A stretch of 64,000 nucleotides of DNA from positions 1 through 64,000 of the forward strand of contig CAJHNH020002505.1 of assembly GCA_905116865.2 (NCBI GenBank), read 5' to 3'. Made by a program: the position numbers and the translations under genes. A model generated the notes under the pieces. The model saw only the letters and a list, made by a program, of their open reading frames with translations. It was not told the DNA's origin and did not search any database. The first letter of the stretch is position 1. The number at the start of each line of letters is the position of its first letter. The stretch is from Candidula unifasciata (Eukaryota > Mollusca > Gastropoda > Stylommatophora > Geomitridae). Positions 47,307 to 58,000 of this stretch are shown piece by piece.

Positions 47307-47980
47307 TGTATAGCAAACTTGTATGGCAGACTGCTTTCATCAACGACAAACTGTTATGTGTATAGCAAACTTGTATGGCAGACTGCTTCCATCAACGACA
47401 AACTGTTATGTGTATAGCAAACTTGAATGGCAGACTGCTTCTATCAACGACAAACTGTTATGTGTATAGCAAACTTGTATGGCAGACTGCTTTCATCAAC
47501 GACAAACTGTTATGTGTATAGCAAACTTGTATGGCAGACTGCTTCCATCAAGGACAAACTGTTATGTGTATAGCAAACTTGAATGGCAGACTGCTTCTAT
47601 CAACGACAAACTGTTATGTGTATAGCAAACTTGTATGGCAGACTGCTTCTATCAACGACAAACTGTTATGTGTATAGCATACTTGTATGGCAGACTGCTT
47701 CCATCAACGACAAACTGTTATGTGTATAGCAAACTTGTATGGCAGACTGCTTTCATCAACGACAAACTGTTAGGTGTATAGCAAACTTGTATGGCAGACT
47801 GCTTCCATCAACGACAAACTGTTATGTGTATAGCATACTTGTATGGCAGACTGCTTCCATCAACGACAAACTGTTATGTGTATAGCAAACTTGTATGGCA
47901 GACTGCTTTCATCAACGACAAACTGTTAGGTGTATAGCATACTTAGCGTGCCAGACCACTTCCATCAACGACAAACTGTT
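47307..47980. repeat. 52-bp minisatellite array 3
   Basis: About 13 units, the last two diverged (cttagcgtgccagaccact), then unique sequence. Confidence 0.95.
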
Positions 47981-48200
47981 TCTGGTGGCAACCTTTGGCT
48001 TTGGCTTTGATGCCTCTAGCAACTGCCATAAGCATTTACTGTGTGCGCATATTTCTGCATTATACTGGGACTAATTGTTAGTTCACCAATTGTTTTTTAA
48101 AGGGACAGTGAGGGGCATTTCATCTGATTTTCACTGGAACAGAAACGGAACAAGTATGGGGAAACCCAACTGCAGTGAAGTTGAAACCTCAACTAAGGCT
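47980..48200. mobile_element. SINE-like fragment
   Basis: 'gcgcatatttctgcatta', 'aaagggacagtgag' and 'gaagttgaaacc' are shared with 8570-8650 and 44990-45070. Confidence 0.45.
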
Positions 48201-48514
48201 AATTACTACAGAGTTACATTAACAAATAATGAAACAGAAAAATTGAATTAATGTTACTGACAAACACATCACATGGTCTCTCTCGATAAACTGTTCGTCC
48301 AATCATCCGAAGTTCAAGATAATCACTGACTTACCATGGTAACCAAATTTAAAACATTTTTTTAAAACCATTTGGTTCATACAAAAATCCCCATAAATGA
48401 TATTTTTAGTGCACATGTTCATATCCTGACCTCCTAAATGATGTACAAGAACAAACACAGTTAACTGGCATTAATATGAAACTGTACTCTATCAGAAGTT
48501 ACCAGACTTGGGCA

Positions 48515-48712
48515 TTCCAGGGTGAAAGGGTAATAGGTAAACACCACAAAGTAACAAAGTAGAGCAAGATTAAAGGGTAAAGGTAAACACCACAAAGTAA
48601 CAGTGTGGAGCAAGATTAAAGGGTAATGGGTAAACACTGCAAAGTAACAGAGTAGAGCAAGATTAAAGTGTAATGGGTAAACACCACAAAGTTACAGAGT
48701 GGAGCAAGATTT
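48515..48712. repeat. ~47-bp minisatellite, 4 copies
   Basis: Unit 'gggtaatgggtaaacaccac' + 'aaagtaacagagtagagcaa' + 'gattaaa'. Confidence 0.9.
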
Positions 48713-48849
48713 GTAAATTATTTTTTGCAAATTTTGTAACGATGAAAATTAAAACAGTTGATAACTGACATGGTACCACTGGGAACATTCCCACAAACAC
48801 ACAGTCCCAAGCTCCAATACCAACAGTATATGTTCAAATGTTATTACAT

Positions 48850-49132
48850 ATCTTCTTATTCTTCACATTCACCAGCTGTAAACTCAGGCGGAAAGTTCTG
48901 GTTGTTCATCCACTTCTGGACTTTAGATTGTTCCAGAACCTGAGTGTTGCGAGTACATCCGTTTTACAGATCTGACTTTTTTGTATGCAGACTGTTGGTT
49001 CCTTGCCTCTCAGGCAGATGCACTCCGCCTTCGAAGAAACCCCCAATTAGTTGACCCCTACGACACGCTTGTTGGACAGGCAGTGGGTCTATTCTTGTTT
49101 CCCGTACAATGGGGTCCCAGAACCCACACAGG
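48850..49132 (-). mobile_element. SINE-like family B, near-complete copy
   Basis: All blocks present: cttcttattcttcacattca, caccagctgtaaactcaggc, ttttgtatgcagactgttgg, ctctcaggcagatgcactcc, cagtgggtctattcttg and aacccacacaggc. About 285 bp. Confidence 0.8.
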
Positions 49133-49299
49133 CAGTTGATTACATTTGATCATACAAATTAAGCGCTGTGTCCATGAGGGCTGGATGCAATGGATCTTCC
49201 AAAACGCTCTGTGACTTGGCTTGGTAGCACACTCTCTCAGCCTGCTGTTCACCCACTTCTTGATGTTGTCCACCCACTTATTGGTGTCTACCTAACTTC

Positions 49300-50700
49300 T
49301 GTCTCCAGCAAGGTTTTCAAGAGAGTTGTCTATTTTTTAAATTTATTTCAGCAACTCGCTTTCCCTTCAGAATCTCTGTATTGAACCATTTTCATTTCAG
49401 GAAATACAACCTACAGCAACATCATCAGCAGGGCTATTTAACAAATTTTTTTTTTTCAGGGTCAACATTTTGAAAATAGGGATCATAATAGAGCTTCCAC
49501 CTGTTTTAATGCCTTGTGATTATTCATGGCTTCCTTTTTCTAACCACTTCCAGTGTCAAGGAAGATGCAATCATATGATATGTTTAAGAAATTATGTCAT
49601 TCTTCTATTCTGATTTTTATAAATTATAATCAAAAATGCTTATTAAAAAGAATGGGATCTGGAAAGACAGAAAAAAAAAACTTCATAAAATGTGAGTCCT
49701 AATTTCTTAGGGAATAATCCTATAATACAGAACAGGTTCATTTATCATTGAGTCAAATTAGAAACATTCCATTCCCCCCAACTATCAGCACTTCCAATAC
49801 TAAGTATCTCTTCCACTGTAATTACACATGATTACATAATTTCCCTTCCTAAGTGACCAGCCAGGGGAATCTGTCAGACAAGACACTCAACACACAGCCA
49901 CCGAAATCTTTCTTACACTGGGTACTATCTGAACTATGACTTTGCGTAGACTGCTGAAGATGGGGAAGAAGCGCTTGTGGTATGACCCGAGTACTCAGAT
50001 GTTGGGCCTCACTTAACTCAACCTAATTCCAATTAAACACACCAGGGCGAGTGACCGGGTGGCCAAACATCGAAGCCTGGCTCCTGATGGGTGCAGGATC
50101 CTCACATCCCAGGCAAGGTTGTCTCGGCCATATCGAGGCTCTGACACACTTCCCCCCGACCTGCCCCTCCCCGCTTTAACAATATATCAGTTCATCCTTT
50201 CCTACACAAGACAGAAGCAACCACTGTACAAATCGCAACATAATACTTTGATAATTATCTTTCTGGTAACATTCCATATCAGAGGAATAACTCCACAGTG
50301 TTTACATTTATTGCAGTTCAGTCCAACTGATTTCCTTACAACCCACCAAACACCACCTACAGACGACATGGCGGTGTCTCAACCCCGTCCCTTCGTGTGA
50401 CCCAGACCCGTTATCGCGATGTTCTATGAAGGAAAGCTCACCTGGGTGGCAGTTTAGGTTGTTGCGTGGAAAGTATCCCATGTGATTCTGTGAAAGAAGG
50501 TGAGTTTGTTGGGCAGGTTGATGTGTGAGTCCAGGAACGAAGGATGAGGTAGGCGATAGACACGCATCCTTCCGATTTAGGTGCTCTCTGTGCGCAGGCA
50601 AATTGCGCATAAATAGACGGAAGTTGCGTCAGTCGCCCGGGTCCTTCCTAATCTTGGACTGGATGCGGGAAAATGCAGAATCATTTTATCACTGTCTGAG
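49300..50700. other. Intergenic, mostly unrecognised
   Basis: 49300-49900 is AT-rich with nothing recognised. 49940-49985 carries a piece of repeat E (gctgaagatggggaagaa). 50040-50160 is GC-richer with a tRNA-like feel but no box I would defend. No exon with splice support seen. Confidence 0.4.
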
Positions 50701-50714
50701 AGACAATTTATTGA

Positions 50715-50870
50715 TCGACACTCATAGAGAGAGGTAGAAAGATAAAAGGACATACTAGTCTAGACAACATACAAATTTAAAGCTATAGTTACCGTGCATT
50801 GAATTGAACCTATCGCCTCCAAATGGCCATCTGACTTCTCGAAAAAGACAGTGACTGATATATGTGTTGG
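50715..50870 (-). mobile_element. tRNA-like SINE fragment (partner of 8990-9170)
   Basis: 'agaaagataaaaggacatac', 'aaagctatagttaccgtgca' and 'ttgaattgaacctatcgcct' blocks. Confidence 0.45.
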
Positions 50871-51384
50871 CAAACTGTTTATCTATATCTTTCTTGACCG
50901 GGATGTCCTTCCTTGTGCTGAGCCCTGAAATCTGGTTTTTAAAAAGGTCGAAATATCTTCATAGACGTATACGCCTTTGTATTCTGCTCTCTTTCACTGT
51001 GATCTTTTTTTACGATATACCAAGGATCTTGAGAAAGGATTTCGTTTCCAGTGCATATATTTTCCTTCGAGTTCGATCGTCAAGGCTTGTGTTAAATAAT
51101 TTGCAATGGATCTGCAACGTTCCCTGTCTCTCACCTTTAAGGTACATTTACGGCGAACTCTGGCATAGAGAAAGATTCCCACCTGGACAGAAAAGGACGC
51201 TTTGAGAACACTCTTAAAATACTCTGACATCTTTCGGCATTAGGACGGAAACATGGGGAGCTTTGCACTCGGCAGGTGTGGATGGTGTTCAGTCATCAAG
51301 CATGGTGCATCAGCCTGCCAGGCATAAAGGCTGCACTGGTAAACAAAATACGTTGTATATAGAAAATAAATCATGTGGCACATC

Positions 51385-51545
51385 CCACCTCTTTTTTTTA
51401 TTAAGGGGGTTTTCTTCGAAGTCGGAGTGCAGATGCTTAAGAGGCGTGATCAAAAATGTGCATACAAATAAGTCACATCTGTAAAACGGATGTGCACGCA
51501 TTGCAACAACCACGTGTCCGCTCAGCAAAAGAAGAAGAAGAAGAA
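51385..51545 (+). mobile_element. SINE-like family B, plus copy with AAG tail
   Basis: 'ttcttcgaagtcggagtgca' and 'aaataagtcacatctgtaaa' + 'acggatgtgcacgc', ending in aaaagaagaagaagaagaa. Establishes family orientation and tail. Confidence 0.7.
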
Positions 51546-52019
51546 TTCGACACATTCATTGATCATTACTACCATAGCGTGCTAAATGATCTTCGCTTGT
51601 GGTGACACAAAAAGACATTCTCTGACACGGCTGATGTCCATCTCTTGTTGTTGCCCTCCCATTTATTTCCTTATCTGCCTCTTGCTTACTTGCCTACATC
51701 TTTTACCTCAAGTATCCGCATCGTTAACTTCTGGGCGTTACATCGAATGGGTCGTTGTTTACCTTTATGTAAAAGTAATGAATGTGAAAAATATGAACAT
51801 ACTATACAAACAAAACTACTACTACTAACAACAACAAACTGAGCCTGTTTACACACATTCGTCCTTGTTTTATTTGATGTATAATCAAATTAAAAATATA
51901 AATTCAGATCAGCATTTAAAGAATGTTATTTCTTCTTCTTCTTCTTTCGTTCGCTCGAAATGGATTATCTATATCTGCAATGTTGTCTTTAGTATAAACT
52001 TCACTGTCTTTTGTAATTC

Positions 52020-52440
52020 ACTCAGCGACCTGTAAAGTTTGACTTGAACCGATGTTTCTCTTGACCAAAAGTTTTGCCTTGATATGTTTGTTGTATTTAG
52101 GATGGTCTGGGAGGACATGATCTGTTATTTCAGGTGCCAGTCCACAGGTGCACATAGCTGATTCGCCGATTTTAAATTTTCTGTACATGTGGCTGCGAAG
52201 TCAATTGTGTCCTGTTCTAAGGCGTAGAATAATAACTTGCTCTGGTCTGTCCATCAAATGGTAATCGTCTTGTGCCAGTTTTGGTGTCTTTCTGATTGAT
52301 TTGATTATTCTCTTCTTTTGCTGATAACAGACTTGAACGTCAGGTTGTACCTTTCTTACCTAGTTTATCAGCTCTTTCATTTCCAGGAACTCCCCAGTGG
52401 AAGGGTATCCATTGCATAGTTACCATACACCGGAATGTTA
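52020..52440 (-). pseudogene. LINE RNase H / C-terminal relic
   Basis: On the minus strand 'WIPFHWGVPGNERADKL' like sequence (about 52420-52365) and downstream decayed tail with a CGxxxESAMCTC-like zinc-knuckle segment near 52155 identify a LINE 3' end. Frame broken. Confidence 0.5.
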
Positions 52441-52665
52441 TAATATCACTAACAACACTAGAAGAGACAAGGTTACGAATACCAGCATTAGAGATAAAGT
52501 TGGAATAAGACTATGTCTGGATTATATTGACAGACAAAGAATGCAATGGTTCAGCCATCTACTGAGAATGCAGCCAGCCCAAACTGCATAGGAGACTTTT
52601 TACAGCAGAACATCTGGGAGGAAGGCGAGAGGAAGACCAAGAAAGATGTGGATAATTGGTGTAAC
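52440..52665 (+). repeat. LINE-derived fragment (copy 2)
   Basis: See 425-655. Reads IRLCLDYIDRQRMQWFSHLL then RMQPAQTA, and 'IWEEGERKTKKDVDNW' after a frameshift. Confidence 0.6.
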
Positions 52666-52949
52666 AGAAACCTAAAAAACAAAAAAGGTGAACAAATACA
52701 TCATCCAAGCCATCCGAGAAGTACAAGACGGACGCAAGCAGTAGGACACAAGACAGGAAACTGCATCTGACTCCTCTCTTGTAATGTTATGTTATCCCCA
52801 CGACCTCCTCCAACTTAAAAAAAAAAAAAAAAACTGGATGAGGTAGTGGTTATCACAGTCAACACCACTGCACATTAGGTATTCCCATGCATGGGCAGTC
52901 CTTCAATGCATCAATCGCTCCAAGGTGCTTCTATTTTTTCCCATGAGAG

Positions 52950-53180
52950 GTTAGTTATAATGTCTCCTGTCTGGGCCTCGAAGGCGATAGCCGTGCGTCA
53001 CCTTGATTTACTTTCATGTCACGCAGTCGTGTTATTGTCAGAGATTCGCAATATCCACCAGCCCAGTCCGTGCAGGTTGATGATATCCGCGATGTCCGTG
53101 CCTCTTCGCACACTGCTTGCCAGCAGGTCCGCTCACTCGTTAGCTTTTACGCCAGCATGATCAGGTGAGGGGGATTAAGT
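52950..53180 (-). pseudogene. LINE RNase H relic
   Basis: Minus strand PDHAGVKANE, stop, ADLLASSVRRGTDIADIINL is the GHxGVxGNExADxLAxxA motif with a TGA in place of one residue. Confidence 0.55.
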
Positions 53181-53209
53181 GCGATTTTTTGAATTCTTTT
53201 TACCCATTA

Positions 53210-53800
53210 TATCCTCTCTGGGACGTTTGATGACATAAGCAATTGGACAACAGACAAAAGGTTACAAATAACTTCTCTCTGGGATGTTTGACGACATAAG
53301 CATATTGGACAAAAGAAAGGAAGCTACATATAACTCCTCTCTGGGAAATTTGACGACATAAGCAATTGGACAAAAGACAGAAGGTTACATATAACTCCTC
53401 TCTGGGATGTTTGACGACATAAGCAATTGGACAAAAGACAGAAGGTTACACATAACTCCTCTCTGGGAAATTTAACGACATAAGCAATTGGACAAATGAC
53501 AGAAGGTTACATATAACTCCTCTCTGGGATGTTTGACAACATAAGCAATTGGACAAAAGACAGAAGGTTACATATAACTCCTCTCTGGGACGTTTGACAA
53601 CATAAGCATTCGGAAAAAAGACAGAAGATTACATATAACTCCTCTCTGGGATGTTTGACGACATAAGCAATTGGAAAAAAGACAGAAGGTTACATATAAC
53701 TCCTCTCTGGGACGTTTGACGACATAAGCAGTTGCACAAAAGACAGAAGGTTACATATAACTCCTTTTTGGAACGTTTGACAACATAAGCAGGTGGACAT
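53210..53800. repeat. ~61-bp minisatellite, 10 copies
   Basis: Unit 'ctctctgggacgtttgacga' + 'cataagcaattggacaaaag' + 'acagaaggttacatataact' + 'c'. Confidence 0.95.
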
Positions 53801-54329
53801 AATAAGAAGACACATAATGGTAGACATATTTTTTTTTAATAACCAATCGGCATTAGGTGGATGAGCCAAGGTCAGTTTTGAAAATAATCAATTAGAAAAA
53901 ATATATATAACTAAAATCATAAAAGCTGAGTCAGTTTAAAGAACATGGTGGTATGGGTTTCGATTGAAATATATGGTTCTTGAAATAGTGGAAATTTAAC
54001 TTTGAATTTTTGCGAACACTCAGAGGTTGGTTGCAAGTGAAGTCAACATGTGTGCCAGCATGGTTAACCACCAAGAAGAATGCACAGATAGAGAGAGCAA
54101 GATGGAAGATGGTTGCCAAGGTCTGAGGGAAACCAGGAGGTTGAAAGTAAGTAGAGGAGGAGAAAGTAGAGGAAAAGCAGGATAAGAAAAAGAAAAAGAA
54201 GAGAAAAGGGGTGGGGGCATGGACGAGGAAGAGAAAAAGAAGCAGTAATAGTAGTGGTAGTATTTTTTAGTAATAATATTATTTATAATACTAAACTTAG
54301 TAGTAGTAGTATTGTCAGTCAAATAATAT

Positions 54330-54545
<216 letters not shown>

Positions 54546-54649
54546 AGCAGGCAAAGAAAAAGAAGAGTGAGAGAATGTTGAGAAGCAAGTAATCCTTAAT
54601 AGTTAAGGTATAATATTGTGCTGGAAGGGGAGAATATGGCCGTTTCTTG

Positions 54650-54655
54650 TTTATT
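54650..54655 (-). promoter_or_regulatory. Poly(A) signal for the Ly6-type gene
   Basis: AATAAA on the minus strand (tttatt on plus), about 90 bp past the stop codon of the terminal exon. No closer canonical hexamer was seen. Confidence 0.5.
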
Positions 54656-54745
54656 CAAACATCATTGTATGCAATACAGGGATGTATCACATACTATCTG
54701 GTTTGTAATGTCGTATGATATATTCCAACAAAACTAAATGTTTTC

Positions 54746-55011
54746 TTAAGTAGGTTTCAGCATGCAGAGTGATATAACATAACAGACAAACAATGATAAA
54801 CACGTATGTACAATAAACGTCATGGAGTCCACCATGTTTCCGGTTCCAACGGAGTCTGCACATTTCGGCGATTTACTTAATTTCTTATTGTTGCAGTAGT
54901 TCTTGCCTTGGCATGAGTAGAAACAGCTGTGTCTAGCGCCATTGTCCAAGCACCCGTCCGGCTGCTGAAACATACCACAGCCTCTGTGTATGAAGGTTGG
55001 TTCTCCTGTCA
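54746..55011 (-). CDS. Ly6-type protein, terminal exon with GPI-signal tail
   Basis: Acceptor tattttcag with a clean pyrimidine tract. The exon reads TGEPTFIHRGCGMFQQPDGC and so on to the YCNN motif, a polar linker (SKSPKCADSVGTGN) that could hold the GPI site, a hydrophobic tail, KPT and TAA at 54748-54746. An AATAAA on the minus strand at 54655-54650 is a plausible poly(A) signal about 90 bp downstream. Confidence 0.82.
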
Positions 55012-58000
55012 CTGAAAATAAAAATAGAAAGAGCAAACCCAAAAGTATAGATCACTTCAAACTTGAAAGGTTCGGTATAAAAAGTTATACTTTGTGTGTT
55101 TTGCCTATGTATGTGTGTGGTGCTGATTGTTGAATTAAGAATCGACATAAATTTACTTGGAACATTCCCATAAATGCTCCGTTCCCATCTTCAGCAGTAA
55201 ATAAAGAGTTCAAATTCCAGTGTCACCATTAACTGCTTGACCGTATATCCGTCTCGCCTTTTCCGTGGATGTTGAGCGTCGGTTAGACTCCCTGGTAACT
55301 CCTCACAAAGCCAATCTCCTCAGACCGTAATGATCTATTTGTACCTATGCACTGTTCACTCACGCGCGCCGCGGATCGGAAGGTCGTGGGTTCGCTCCCT
55401 GGTGGAGACGGACTTTTCTTCAAAAATGACCTTGGCTCCCAGGTCGACCCAGCCTTGAGTGGGTACCGGGTGCAATCCCGGGAAGTAGAGGCGGCCGGCG
55501 TGATGCTGACCACATCACCCATCTTGTGCCGTTGGTCAATAAGAATATAGGTCAAGCTCTATATGCCCTATACGCCTAAAGGCGTGGAAAGGGTCCTTAA
55601 CTTTAACTTTACTTTTACTGTTTACTCGCTCCCAAAGGCAATTATAACATCCAGCCTATCATATACCAGTCGACCACCAAGTGGGGCAGAACCAGCTAGT
55701 CTATCTATCTGTTCGTTTCCCAACACACCGGCCCGACCTGGAGAAAATATCTAAAGGATGCTAACTAGCCGGGACCTCTGAAGCGATGCTTGTCACTCTG
55801 CATAGAGTATGTTTCCACTTTTGTCAACATACTCTGTGAAACAGTTACAATTATAATGGAACCTCGCTTAACGAGCATAATTCGTTCCAGAATCATACTC
55901 GTTAAGCGAAACACTCGTTATGCGAAGCAATTTTTCTCATATAAATTAATGTAAAATACGATAATGCGTTCCATGTCAAAAAAAAAAAAAAAAATACTCA
56001 CAAAATGATATGTATAAGTTATACTATAACATTTATTAAACGAAAATTATATACATATTTAAGGAGAGTGAATATCTTTTCTACAAGCGCGGAACGAACC
56101 CACCTGGAATGTGAATTCGATTTGAATTTAAAAAAGTCGAAATAATTATGATACACAGCTAATTATTTTTTTACTAGAAAGATGTCCAGAGACATTTGAT
56201 TTTGTCGACGCTTCAAAATTTGGCGAAAATGCTACACAGCATTATCATTAAATTTGTAGCGCGTATAGCCACTTTCTTATTAGGGTGATGCTTCTCAATG
56301 TGAGAAGCAACAGTTTCCCATGCTTTCAGCATTTTTCTTATTTCGCCAGAAGATTGTTGCTTTTCTGTTACCTTCTCCTCCTTTGACAAACTTTCCTCCA
56401 AAACTTCTTGCTGTGAAACACAATGCAACTCCATAGGCTCTTCGGTGGTCAGGTCTTGGCTGTGCTCTTCCACAAGCTCTTCGATATCACTGTTATCCAC
56501 CTACTATCCATGATAGTGGCCAAAGACACAATCTCGTTGACTAAAGGTTCCACAGGTACTGTCTCGAACCCCTCAAATCACAAATCGACAACACTCTCCG
56601 GCCGGTTCTCTTGGTAAACCCTTCCCCGCCTTGTCGGTCATCTTGAGGCAGGCAACGATGTGGAAGTGATTTTTTCAAAACACTTCGAGAGTGAGGTTGG
56701 TCCCTTCAGTCACATGAAAACAATGCTAAAAGAGTGCTTTAGTGTAGAGCTTCTTAAAGTTAGAAATAACTTGCTGGTCCATGGGCTGGAGTAACGGAGT
56801 GGTGTTGGGAGGCAGAAACTGGATCTTGATGAACTTAAATTCTTCAGGGAGGTCATCTTGTAGGCCTGGACGATTCATGAACATATCACAATATAACACA
56901 AGTTTGAGAAAATGTGCGATCACAACAAGCGACACTACGATGTTATGGAACGAGTGCTAAACACAGACTGATGTAACATGCGCAAAATCCAGGACTTTCC
57001 CTCTCCTCGCCACTCGTTATGTGAAACGTCGCTGGTTAAGCGAGTCATTCTTTTACAATTAGTTTTGCTCGTTATGCGAATTACTCGTTATGAGAGGTGC
57101 TTATTAAGCTAGGTTATACTGTACAACATTTGTATACTGCTGATTCTCAAGCCACCGTGAGGCTGCAGTGACTGCCTCCACCTCCATTCTCAAACAAGAC
57201 GTTATGATATCATATGCCATGCTTTGTTGCACTAAGCGACGTCCATTCACTTTTGCGATGAACCCAAGTGCACTTCGTCTGTCTCTCAACACTGTGTGTG
57301 GTGTGCGCGCTGAGCAGTAACAGTGGTTGATGGTCTCTTCTCGGCCTTTTGGCTAAGATCAAAGTGTAGCTCTGCTGCACTGGTCTGGCCAGAAGGACGG
57401 GGATCGGTCACAAACCAAGACACGGGTAAAACCCAATCGGTAAAGCTAATCTTAAACAAACCGTTGCTGGGCAGTTTTCCCGTTCAGTCCGGATTACTGA
57501 CGTAATATCCTCCTGGTAGTCGGGATGCGGGGCTTGGCATTTGGGGAGACCGACCCGGTAAAAAAAAAAGTGGTTGATGGTAGTGACTGCAGTATGAGGT
57601 TGCAGTAGTAGCCCATGTCATTACTGTTGCTGTTGGAGCAGTGGCAACATTGGTAGTATTGGGAGCGGTTTCCTTGTGGTAGTGTGGAGAGGCACCTTTT
57701 TGGACACTTTGTGGTGAGTACTCTATCTTTATTTATGGGGGGGGGGGGGGGGGAAAGGGGGGGGGGCGGAATGCAAAATTCAACAAACAACAACGGGAAT
57801 ATCAACAGAGCAGCAACAACAGCTACAATATAAATAAGGTGATCATCAATCACAGCTGGAACTTTATTTCAAACAGGTCACCCATAGTTGCTCCGTGTCT
57901 GTGTCAACAAAAAGCACACAGAATGTCTGTCACCGTCCCTCGTGGAAATATTTATACAGATTACAGTGTCGGTATATCCAAAAATATGCACAGGAATTAG

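Noticed and set aside
56213..56935. Host gene with acidic N-terminal region on the minus strand
   Set aside because: It lies between Tigger-type inverted ends and contains the transposase block LLQPMDQ, so it is transposon remnant.
57335..57400. Functional U2 snRNA gene
   Set aside because: Only the first ~37 bases match; the branch-site recognition segment and the remainder are absent, and the poly-A plus TSD mark a retroposed insertion.
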